This document shows, one piece after another, positions 27,673-35,820 of a stretch of DNA of 37,481 nucleotides (position 1 is its first letter; the number at the start of each line of letters is the position of its first letter). A program made the position numbers and the translations under genes. Origin of the DNA: Fluviicola sp. (GTDB lineage Bacteria > Bacteroidota > Bacteroidia > Flavobacteriales_D > Crocinitomicaceae); contig JAJTEO010000001.1 in NCBI GenBank assembly GCA_021300395.1, forward strand, positions 1 through 37,481, written 5' to 3'. The notes below the pieces were generated by a model that was not told the DNA's origin, did no database searches, and was given only the letters and a program-made list of their open reading frames with translations.

Positions 27673-30075
27673 ATGAAATACATCTTGATCCTGATATCGA
27701 TTCTATTAACCACATTTTCATTTTCACAATTAAATTTTCAAATAAAAGAGGATCAAACACTTGTAGCCATTCCTTTTTCTAAGGTTATTCCAAATGATGG
27801 TTCACCAATTCTTGCTGATATTGATGGTTTATTTAGTATCGATACGACTAAAGTAACTTCATTAAAGATTTCAACTTTTGGATTTAAAGATACGATTGTG
27901 ATAGTAAAAAATATTACTGGAAATGAAATCATTTTGAATCCATTAGCAACGAGTATAGAGGAAGTGAAAATTATACCTGGAGAAAACCCAGCACATCGAA
28001 TAATGAATCAGGTCATCGAAAGAAGAAAGATCAATAGTCCAACACATAATGATGCTTTTACTTATGATTCATACAGTAAATATATTTTTGATTTAAATGA
28101 AGAAGCAATGGCTTCGATATCAGACACCACAAAAGACACCACTTTGCTGTTAATTAAAAAATATTTTAATTCTAAGTATTTAATGCTTTTAGAAAGTGCA
28201 TCAACAAGAACCTTTTCTCCACCTTCAAGAGATAAAGAAGAAATAACAGCCTACAAAGTTTCGGGATTTACAGATCCAATGCTGTCTTCTTTTGCAAATG
28301 AAATGCAATCGTTTAGCTTTTATGAGAATCAATTTGAAATTTTTGGAAAATCGTATGTTAATCCGATTGCATTCGGAGGAACGAAGCGCTATTTCTTTTT
28401 AATTGAAGATACAACATTTGTTGGAGCAGATACGGTTTTCACCATTTCATTTAGGCCAAGAAAAGATAAAAATTTTGACGGATTAAAAGGACAATTATAC
28501 ATCAATACCAATGGTTTTGCAGTTGAAAAAGTAATAGTTGAACCATTAGATTCAATAGGGGGTGCAAAATTGAAAGTAATTCAGGAATATGCATTTATTG
28601 AAAATAAGAAATGGTTCCCATCGAAACTTTCAACCGAAATCAAACTACCGTCTTTACAAATTGGCGGTTTAAAAAACGGTTATATTCAAGGAAAGGGTAA
28701 TATGTACATAAAAAATATTGTGCTAAATCCTGAAAATAAAATGAAACGTTCCATAAATAATACTGCATTAGTTACATCGGAGGACGCCAATTATAAAAGC
28801 GAAAAAGAATGGGATTCGCTACGAGTTTTTAAAATCACTGAAAAAGAGAAAAATACATATCGAGTTCTTGATAGTGTTTCTAAAAAGGAACATTTAGATT
28901 ATAAATTAAGAGCGATTACCAGTTTATTACAAGGAAAGTTGCCTTTAGGTTATGTCAATATGGATATTACAAAAATCATTGATTATAAGCTATTTGAAGG
29001 TTACCGTTTTGGAATGGGCTTAGAAACGTCTTATAAAACATTTAAAAAAGGAACGATTGGTGGTTACGCTGGATGGGCCACTAAAGATGAACAATGGAAA
29101 TATGGTGGTTTTGCGGAATTTAAATTAAACAATTCACATTCAATAAAATGGAATTTAAAATATCAATACGATTTGATTGAACGAGGAGGATATTCATTTC
29201 AAAAAGAAGGATTTAATCTAAGTAATGATGAGAACTATCGCCATATTTATATCAAAAACATGGAATATCAACGATTAGCTGAAACATCTTTATCAGGTTT
29301 TATTTCTTCTAATTTTAAAGTTACGCTAGGAGTAAATTATCAACGTATTTGGTTAACGGATAATTACACTTTTCAAATTCCTTCTGCTTCTATAGTTTCT
29401 TCCCAGTCTCCGTTTGATTTAGCAGAAACATTCACTGAAATCAATTGGAATATTCGAGAAAAAGTAATGCAAATGGGTGATAATCGTATCGGAAAAGGGA
29501 CAAAATATCCGAAGTTGAAAATTAAATACACAAAAGGTATTAAGGGAATTTATGATTCTAAATATGATTATTCAAGATTGATTATTGATGTATCTCAAAA
29601 TGTAGGTATAAAAACAATTGGAAAGTTAAATTGGCTAATTCATTATGGACAAACAATTGGCAATGTTCCGTTATTTCTTCAACAAGTAGCAATAGGAACT
29701 GGTGGAAATGGGAATTTATCAATCAAAAACACCTTCGAAACAATGCTTCCGTCTACTTATTTTTCAAAACAACAATTGAATTTATTTACTCGATTTACAT
29801 TTCGTGCGATGAAGACAAATTTAAAATTCACGAAACCTCAACTTGGATTTCACCATGCATTAGGATATGGTTATTTTTCAAATCCAACCGAACATACAGC
29901 CAGTTTCTCAACTTTATCTGAAGGATATTATGAAGCAGGAATGATTCTAGACGGAATTTTCGTTTCTGGTTTTTCTAGGATTGGAATGGGTGTATTTTAT
30001 AAATATGGAACAAATGCAAGTCCTTATGTGAAAGAAAATCTAATGTACAAAGTGAGTCTTTCGATTCAATTTTAA
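27673..30075 (+). CDS. DUF5686-family outer-membrane protein
   Basis: Signal peptide, carboxypeptidase-like regulatory region, IIPGENPAHRIMNQVIERRKINSP, long beta-rich C-terminus ending in MYKVSLSIQF. Confidence 0.8.
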   Translation: MKYILILISILLTTFSFSQLNFQIKEDQTLVAIPFSKVIPNDGSPILADIDGLFSIDTTKVTSLKISTFGFKDTIVIVKNITGNEIILNPLATSIEEVKIIPGENPAHRIMNQVIERRKINSPTHNDAFTYDSYSKYIFDLNEEAMASISDTTKDTTLLLIKKYFNSKYLMLLESASTRTFSPPSRDKEEITAYKVSGFTDPMLSSFANEMQSFSFYENQFEIFGKSYVNPIAFGGTKRYFFLIEDTTFVGADTVFTISFRPRKDKNFDGLKGQLYINTNGFAVEKVIVEPLDSIGGAKLKVIQEYAFIENKKWFPSKLSTEIKLPSLQIGGLKNGYIQGKGNMYIKNIVLNPENKMKRSINNTALVTSEDANYKSEKEWDSLRVFKITEKEKNTYRVLDSVSKKEHLDYKLRAITSLLQGKLPLGYVNMDITKIIDYKLFEGYRFGMGLETSYKTFKKGTIGGYAGWATKDEQWKYGGFAEFKLNNSHSIKWNLKYQYDLIERGGYSFQKEGFNLSNDENYRHIYIKNMEYQRLAETSLSGFISSNFKVTLGVNYQRIWLTDNYTFQIPSASIVSSQSPFDLAETFTEINWNIREKVMQMGDNRIGKGTKYPKLKIKYTKGIKGIYDSKYDYSRLIIDVSQNVGIKTIGKLNWLIHYGQTIGNVPLFLQQVAIGTGGNGNLSIKNTFETMLPSTYFSKQQLNLFTRFTFRAMKTNLKFTKPQLGFHHALGYGYFSNPTEHTASFSTLSEGYYEAGMILDGIFVSGFSRIGMGVFYKYGTNASPYVKENLMYKVSLSIQF

Positions 30076-32750
30076 CGAATTACTGCAACAAATCCAGATA
30101 ATTCATGCACATTATCAGCACTTTCACATGATTCATAGATTAAATAATAGGTATAAATTCCATCTGGAACTTTTCGACCTTTATATGTTCCGTCCCAAAA
30201 TTCATCTTGATCATTGGTCTGAAATATAATCTCTCCCCAGCGATTATAGATTTTAAAATCCCAAGATTGAGCTGGTAAATAGGTAACAACTTTAAAATCA
30301 TTATTATATTCATCTCCATCAGGAGTAAATGTGTTTGGAATATAAACGGTATAAGGTAGTATGATAACTTTTTCAAAACTTGAATCGACACATAAAAACT
30401 CGTTAGTGACATATTGAATCGGATAAAACATGCCATCTTCTTTGAAGGTGTAACTTGGATTTTGGACTGTTGTTCCTTCTATATTATCAAACATATAAAA
30501 ATAAGTTAATCCACCTTCAGAACGGTCAGTAAATTGAATGGTAGAATGGCAGATATCTGTTTCATCTTTATCTACAATAAATTTTGAAACAGGACTTGGG
30601 TTAACTTGTATTAAATCATATTTCGTCAAATACAATGTGTCTGTACATCCAACATCTGCATGTATCATTAAACTTACATCATAAGTACCGACATTATAGT
30701 ATGTATTAATTGGATTTGCAGAAGTTGAAGTTCCACCATCCCCGAAATTCCAGCTATAATTTAATGTCGTAACGTAGTTACATAATTCATTAAAATGAGC
30801 TTCAAAAGGAACACATTGTAAACCGGGTTCAATCATAAAATCGATTGTCGGTTCAGGATAAATATATATAGATTTTGTATAGGTATCGACGCAATTTTCA
30901 TAATTTCCTGTTAAGGTTATCGGTATCGAACCAGATTGATTGAATTGAACATTTGATACATCCAATGTTGTCGCATTTTGAATTGAAGCAGAATTTCCAA
31001 AATTCCAAGAAAAAGAAGTTGTAGGAGATCCAACCAATGTTCCATCAAAATTAAAGCTGTTTCCAGTTATACAGATTGAATCATTTGAAGTGAATGAAAC
31101 ATTCAAGATTTCATTCATTATTAAATTTTTATAAGTTGTATCAATACAAGCACCATTAGATCCTGCGATTAATTGAACGGTGTAAACACCAGGAGTTGGA
31201 AAAGTATATGTTGGAGAGATCGCAGTACTTATATCGGTATTAATTCCATTTACTCCAAAATCCCAATTATATTGATCACAACCAGTTGAAGTATTGAATA
31301 ATGTTGTTGTTAAACCTTCGCACAAGTAATTTGGAGGAGGATTAAAATTAACAATAGGTAAAGGAAACACATAAATTGAATCAGTATAACCAGTAAAGCA
31401 AGTTCCTATATTAGAATTTAATGTCACAACTATGAATCCTGAAGTATCGAAGACTACATTATTAACATCTAATGTAGTTGCATTTTGAATGGAAGCATGT
31501 GGACCAAAATCCCATTCATAGGCTGCATTATTTGTTCCGATTACGGAGCCATTAAAATCAAAATTATTTCCTATGATACAAAGTGAATCATTCGAAGTAA
31601 AACTTACCGATAGCTCTTCGTTTACAATCATCGTTTGGTATGCGGTATCTGTACAAGGCCAACCCGGATTTACGACTAAAGTTGCAATATAAGTTCCAGG
31701 TGACGGATAGGTATAACTTGGTTCGAAAATCGTACTTACATCTGTTGTAATATTTGGCACTCCAAAATTCCAAGAATAATTCGTTCCCCCATAAGAGTTA
31801 TTGTCAAATGTTACCGTTAAACCTTGACAATATGAAACGAAATAATCCATATCAACTTGAAGAGGGATTGTCGCTTGCATTGAAATATTACAACTAATCA
31901 CTTTAAATAAAAAATCGCGAACTGTTTGACCAAGTAAAACACCATTTCTGTATTCTTGAACTCGAATTCCAACAACAAATAATCCTTGTAAATTTGGTTG
32001 AGCGGTTAATACTCCAGTTGTAGGATTGATACTTATCGAAGCACCTGGACCAAGTGGATTTGCACTTGAAAATCCATTTGCAAATTGAACTAATCCATAT
32101 GCAGGAGGAGGAATTGTTGAAGGCATTGGTTGAGCGGAAGTTGCTCCTTCAAAAGGTGTTACCAATGAATAAACCAATTGATCACCATCTGGATCTGAAG
32201 CATAATGGTTGAATATCAGTTCGTCATTATTGCATATTACAATTGGTGGGTAATTGACAAAATGAGGACTACTATTGGCTGTCATTGAAGTTTCTGAACC
32301 TGGAATATGAGTAGTTAAAGTTAAACCTGTGTCTTCAGGCGCAACTAAGTTTGAAACATTTGGACCTCGACAACAACGTTGATATGAAGCGGTATAACCA
32401 CCTGGAATAGGAGGTAAATTAATGGTTGTAGTATACGTTGCTTTTTCTACACAAATACCACCTGGTGCTGTTACACAGGGATTATTGAATACAATTGGAA
32501 CGTTTGTGCTACCTGGAAAAGGAATATTTATTGTTTGCACTTCAACATTTGAGGCATTGTAAATTGTCAAATGTAATGGATTGTCATAAGCAGCACCGGT
32601 TGAATAGCAATCTCTATAAAGCGTGACATTAATTTGGTAGTTATTGTTGCCCAGATAATTATAATAGATGTCTCCTCCAACAATATGCGATGCATGAACT
32701 GTTTGGTAAAAAAAGAAAAGGAGTACAAATAATATAAATCTCATTAGCAA
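30072..32750 (-). CDS. large secreted PKD-repeat protein with gliding motility-associated / T9SS type B C-terminal domain
   Basis: Signal peptide; several PKD motifs (YSWNFG, YNWDFG, YSWNFGDGGTS); C-terminal VYIPNTFTPDGDEYNNDFKV...FKIYNRWGEIIFQTND...WDGTYKGRKVPDGIYTYYL is the CHU_C type. Confidence 0.93.
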   Translation of the reverse strand: MLMRFILFVLLFFFYQTVHASHIVGGDIYYNYLGNNNYQINVTLYRDCYSTGAAYDNPLHLTIYNASNVEVQTINIPFPGSTNVPIVFNNPCVTAPGGICVEKATYTTTINLPPIPGGYTASYQRCCRGPNVSNLVAPEDTGLTLTTHIPGSETSMTANSSPHFVNYPPIVICNNDELIFNHYASDPDGDQLVYSLVTPFEGATSAQPMPSTIPPPAYGLVQFANGFSSANPLGPGASISINPTTGVLTAQPNLQGLFVVGIRVQEYRNGVLLGQTVRDFLFKVISCNISMQATIPLQVDMDYFVSYCQGLTVTFDNNSYGGTNYSWNFGVPNITTDVSTIFEPSYTYPSPGTYIATLVVNPGWPCTDTAYQTMIVNEELSVSFTSNDSLCIIGNNFDFNGSVIGTNNAAYEWDFGPHASIQNATTLDVNNVVFDTSGFIVVTLNSNIGTCFTGYTDSIYVFPLPIVNFNPPPNYLCEGLTTTLFNTSTGCDQYNWDFGVNGINTDISTAISPTYTFPTPGVYTVQLIAGSNGACIDTTYKNLIMNEILNVSFTSNDSICITGNSFNFDGTLVGSPTTSFSWNFGNSASIQNATTLDVSNVQFNQSGSIPITLTGNYENCVDTYTKSIYIYPEPTIDFMIEPGLQCVPFEAHFNELCNYVTTLNYSWNFGDGGTSTSANPINTYYNVGTYDVSLMIHADVGCTDTLYLTKYDLIQVNPSPVSKFIVDKDETDICHSTIQFTDRSEGGLTYFYMFDNIEGTTVQNPSYTFKEDGMFYPIQYVTNEFLCVDSSFEKVIILPYTVYIPNTFTPDGDEYNNDFKVVTYLPAQSWDFKIYNRWGEIIFQTNDQDEFWDGTYKGRKVPDGIYTYYLIYESCESADNVHELSGFVAVIR

Positions 32751-32829
32751 TTACTTAAACGTAAAGATAGCTTAAAAGTTGCAAATCAATAAATTTTTTG
32801 AAAACATTAACAATCTTATCTGTTTGATT

Positions 32830-33630
32830 TTAAAAACATTGAGAAAAATCTAGTAAATCAGTTTTGTATTGAAAATGGTAGATATTTTGAGATTTTTCAC
32901 TTTCAATTTGTTTATTTCTTGAACTACCTTTTATGAATGTAGGTCTAGGAAATTGAAAGTAATCTGCAGCAGCTGTATAATATTCTTCTCTTGTTGGATG
33001 AGATGGATGACAAACATTAACAATATCGCCAAATTTTTGCTCTTGGATTAACAATTCAATAAATGCAATCACATCATTTAAATGAACTAAATTAACTGGA
33101 GAATCACCATTAGGAATATCAATTCGACCTTGAAGTTGTTTAATTGGATGTCTATTTGGACCTATCAATCCTGCTAATCTAAGAATTGTTAAACGTTGAT
33201 TTATTGAATTAGAAATTGTTTGTTCTATTTGAATATTTGAATTGGTTAATTCTGTTTCATTAAATGGATAATTTTCAGATGCTAATGGTAGCTTTTCGGG
33301 GTAAACTCCTGTCGAACTAATTAAAATTATTTCAGTAGAAGCAGTTAATTTTTGAAGGAAATCAGTTACTGTAACTAAATTTTTAAAGACATGTGAAGCA
33401 GGAATTGCAATAATACAAATATCAGCTTTCAAACTTTGTTCAATCAAATTGTTCGGACTATTTTCCTCCAATGACCATTTGATAGCAGTTATATCATTGG
33501 ATGCATTTATTGATTCAATTTTATCATCTGATGTAGAAGTTCCTATCACATTTAACCCTTTTTTAATCAATGATTTTCCAAGTGGCAATCCCAACCAGCC
33601 CAATCCAAGAATTGTAATATTTCTCATCAA
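32830..33630 (-). CDS. NAD(P)-dependent oxidoreductase, SDR/YeeZ-like
   Basis: ITILGLGWLGLPLGKSL Rossmann motif; ISSTGVYPE; LRLAGLIGPNRHPIKQL; VNLVHLNDVIAFI. Confidence 0.85.
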   Translation of the reverse strand: MMRNITILGLGWLGLPLGKSLIKKGLNVIGTSTSDDKIESINASNDITAIKWSLEENSPNNLIEQSLKADICIIAIPASHVFKNLVTVTDFLQKLTASTEIILISSTGVYPEKLPLASENYPFNETELTNSNIQIEQTISNSINQRLTILRLAGLIGPNRHPIKQLQGRIDIPNGDSPVNLVHLNDVIAFIELLIQEQKFGDIVNVCHPSHPTREEYYTAAADYFQFPRPTFIKGSSRNKQIESEKSQNIYHFQYKTDLLDFSQCF

Positions 33631-33694
33631 ATGAATTTTGTCAATTTATATAGAACAAATTAAACGAGAATTTATGAATTTCTTTGAATAAAGT

Positions 33695-33702
33695 TACCTT
33701 TG
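33695..33702 (+). promoter_or_regulatory. putative -7 promoter element TACCTTTG upstream of the COX15/CtaA gene
   Basis: Exact TAnnTTTG about 25 nt upstream of the start; the -33 element is not clear. Confidence 0.45.
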
Positions 33703-33726
33703 TTTTAACTTTATAAAAATGGCGTT

Positions 33727-34746
33727 GTGATGAATTATTCAAGATTATTTGTTCGTTTTAATTGGATTACACTTGTACTCATCTTTTTAGTTGTTGTTGC
33801 AGGAAGTTTTGTGAGAATAACAGGTAGCGGAATGGGTTGTCCAGATTGGCCAAAATGTTTTGGAAAATGGGTTCCTCCAACTCAAAAAAGTCAACTTCCA
33901 ACAGATTATAAAGAGATTTACGCTGAAAAAAGGGGAAAGAAAATAGAAAAATTTTCAAAATTACTTCGCTCAATTGGCATGGCGAATGTTGCTGATAAAA
34001 TCAAAGAGGATAAATCAATCTTAATTGAACAAAGTTTTAATGCTCGAAAAACATGGACGGAATACGCTAACAGATTGGTTGGTTTTTTAGCTGGAAATGC
34101 CGTTTTAGTTGTTTTATTATGGATATTATTTAAATATAGAAAACGAAAATTAGTGTTGTTAGCAATTGCGAACTTGATCTTTTTAGGTTTTGAAGCATGG
34201 TTTGGTTCTATTGTCGTAGCAACAAATTTAGTTCCGTGGACTATCACAGTGCATTTATTTTTCGCACTCTTGATTATCGCTTTACAACTTCTAATCATTC
34301 ACGAAATAAGTCCGATTCAAAGTACTAAAATTCATATTAGTCGTTCTTTAAAATTGCTGATTGTATTTTGTTTTGTCATCACCTTTATCCAAATGTTTTT
34401 GGGAACACAAGTAAGAGAAAGTATCGATGAATTAACAAAACAAGGATATAGCAGAGCAGTTTGGATTGAAAAATTAGGCCTTCCGTTTTTTATTCACCGT
34501 AGTTTTTCATGGTTAGTATTAATTATCCTTTCATTTATTGCTTGGAAAAACGAGAAAGAAAACAAATATTGGATCATTCGCACTTCTTTCATCCTTCTTA
34601 TGTTGGAGCTAATTTCTGGAATTTTATTAGCCTATGCAAACATGCCTGGTTTAGTTCAAACAAGTCACTTGATTTTTGCAACAATCATTTTAGGAACGTT
34701 GGGTATGGCATCGCTTCGTATGAGCTCTGTAACAAAAGTTGCATGA
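33727..34746 (+). CDS. ctaA: COX15/CtaA family heme A synthase
   Basis: VVAGSFVRITGSGMGCPDWPKCFGKWVPP; YANRLVGFLAG; MFLGTQVRESID; PFFIHRSFSWLVL; LLAYANMPGLVQTSHL. Confidence 0.92.
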   Translation: MMNYSRLFVRFNWITLVLIFLVVVAGSFVRITGSGMGCPDWPKCFGKWVPPTQKSQLPTDYKEIYAEKRGKKIEKFSKLLRSIGMANVADKIKEDKSILIEQSFNARKTWTEYANRLVGFLAGNAVLVVLLWILFKYRKRKLVLLAIANLIFLGFEAWFGSIVVATNLVPWTITVHLFFALLIIALQLLIIHEISPIQSTKIHISRSLKLLIVFCFVITFIQMFLGTQVRESIDELTKQGYSRAVWIEKLGLPFFIHRSFSWLVLIILSFIAWKNEKENKYWIIRTSFILLMLELISGILLAYANMPGLVQTSHLIFATIILGTLGMASLRMSSVTKVA

Positions 34747-34777
34747 GTAAATTAATTAATGACCTAATTTTGACACT

Positions 34778-35569
34778 ATGCATATAATTGGATTTATTGT
34801 CACAATATTCATAGGCGTAATTTTAGGCTTAGTTGGCGGTGGAGGTTCTATTTTAACCTTACCCGTAGTTCATTATTTTTTCGGAGTATCAATGTCGCAA
34901 GCAGCTGTTTACTCTTTGTTTATCGTTGGAATGTCGGCCTCGATAGGTGTTTTCAAACGAATTAAAACAAAAGATTTCGAACTAAAAGAGGCAATCATTT
35001 TTGTGATACCAAGTACTTTAGTCGCTTTTACAATGCGTTTGTGGGTCATGCCGTTAATTCCCGTTCAATTTAATCTTTTTGGAATGGAAACTTCAAAAGA
35101 TTCAATGATGTCACTTTTATTAATCATCGTAATGACCATAACTGCCGTTCGTATGATCTTTAAAAGTGATTCACAAAAAGAATACGAAAGCAGCATTTCT
35201 AGAACCCTTTTATATGGATCATTTACAGGTGTTTTAGCTGGGATTATTGGAGCAGGAGGTGGATTTATTATTGTTCCAGCATTAACAAAAATGGGGTTAT
35301 CGATGCGAAAAGCAATTGGAACTTCCATGTTAATTATCACAATTCAATCATTCGGAGCGCTAGTGGGCGATATGTTGAATAAGCAAATTTCAAACGAACC
35401 TTTCAATTATACCTTATTGATTTATTTAACGATTTTGACTGCATTAGGTGTTTTCGTTGGTACATATTTACAACGTTTTTTTACCGGTAAAATTCTTCGA
35501 AAAGTATTTAGTTATTTACTAATAGCAGTATCGTTGTTTATTTTAATCGACAGATTTATAATAAACTAA
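34778..35569 (+). CDS. sulfite exporter TauE/SafE family membrane protein
   Basis: GVILGLVGGGGSILTLPVVHYFFG and GVLAGIIGAGGGFIIVPALTKMGLSMRKAIGTSMLII duplicated glycine-rich motifs. Confidence 0.93.
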   Translation: MHIIGFIVTIFIGVILGLVGGGGSILTLPVVHYFFGVSMSQAAVYSLFIVGMSASIGVFKRIKTKDFELKEAIIFVIPSTLVAFTMRLWVMPLIPVQFNLFGMETSKDSMMSLLLIIVMTITAVRMIFKSDSQKEYESSISRTLLYGSFTGVLAGIIGAGGGFIIVPALTKMGLSMRKAIGTSMLIITIQSFGALVGDMLNKQISNEPFNYTLLIYLTILTALGVFVGTYLQRFFTGKILRKVFSYLLIAVSLFILIDRFIIN

Positions 35570-35601
35570 AAGTCAAAATCGAAATAATTTTCCATTTTCT
35601 C

Positions 35602-35631
35602 TTGTATTTCCATTTCAGACTCTTATATTTG
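35602..35631 (+). promoter_or_regulatory. putative tRNA promoter TTG-N19-TATATTTG
   Basis: TTG 35602-35604, 19-nt spacer, TATATTTG 35624-35631; same architecture as the rimP promoter. Confidence 0.7.
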
Positions 35632-35665
35632 CAACCCGAAATCAATCATTTATTGATTATTTCTC

Positions 35666-35739
35666 GGTCCTATAGCTCAGTTGGTTAGAGCACCTGACTC
35701 ATAATCAGGTGGTCCCTGGTTCGAGCCCAGGTGGGACCA
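35666..35739 (+). tRNA. tRNA with CAU anticodon (tRNA-Ile2 favoured over elongator tRNA-Met); CCA not encoded
   Basis: GGTCCTA/TGGGACC acceptor, GCTCAGTTGGTTAGAGC D-arm, CCTGA-CTCATAA-TCAGG anticodon arm, CCTGG-TTCGAGC-CCAGG T-arm, discriminator A. C4:G69 and C5:G68 resemble Ile2 (TilS substrate) determinants. Confidence 0.95.
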
Positions 35740-35750
35740 CGGTGAAACTT

Positions 35751-35778
35751 AAAGGCTTACAGAAATGTAGGCCTTTTT
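35751..35778 (+). terminator. intrinsic terminator after the tRNA
   Basis: AAAGGCTTACA-gaaa-TGTAGGCCTTTTT; 11-bp stem with one U-G wobble and a GAAA loop, followed by T's. Confidence 0.85.
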
Positions 35779-35820
35779 AATTTATAGCTTTTTATCATCA
35801 AATTATAACCTACTTTAGAT

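Noticed and set aside
33918-34298. 126-aa antisense ORF opposite the COX15/CtaA gene
   Set aside because: Shadow of a clearly coding membrane protein; no independent promoter or motif seen.
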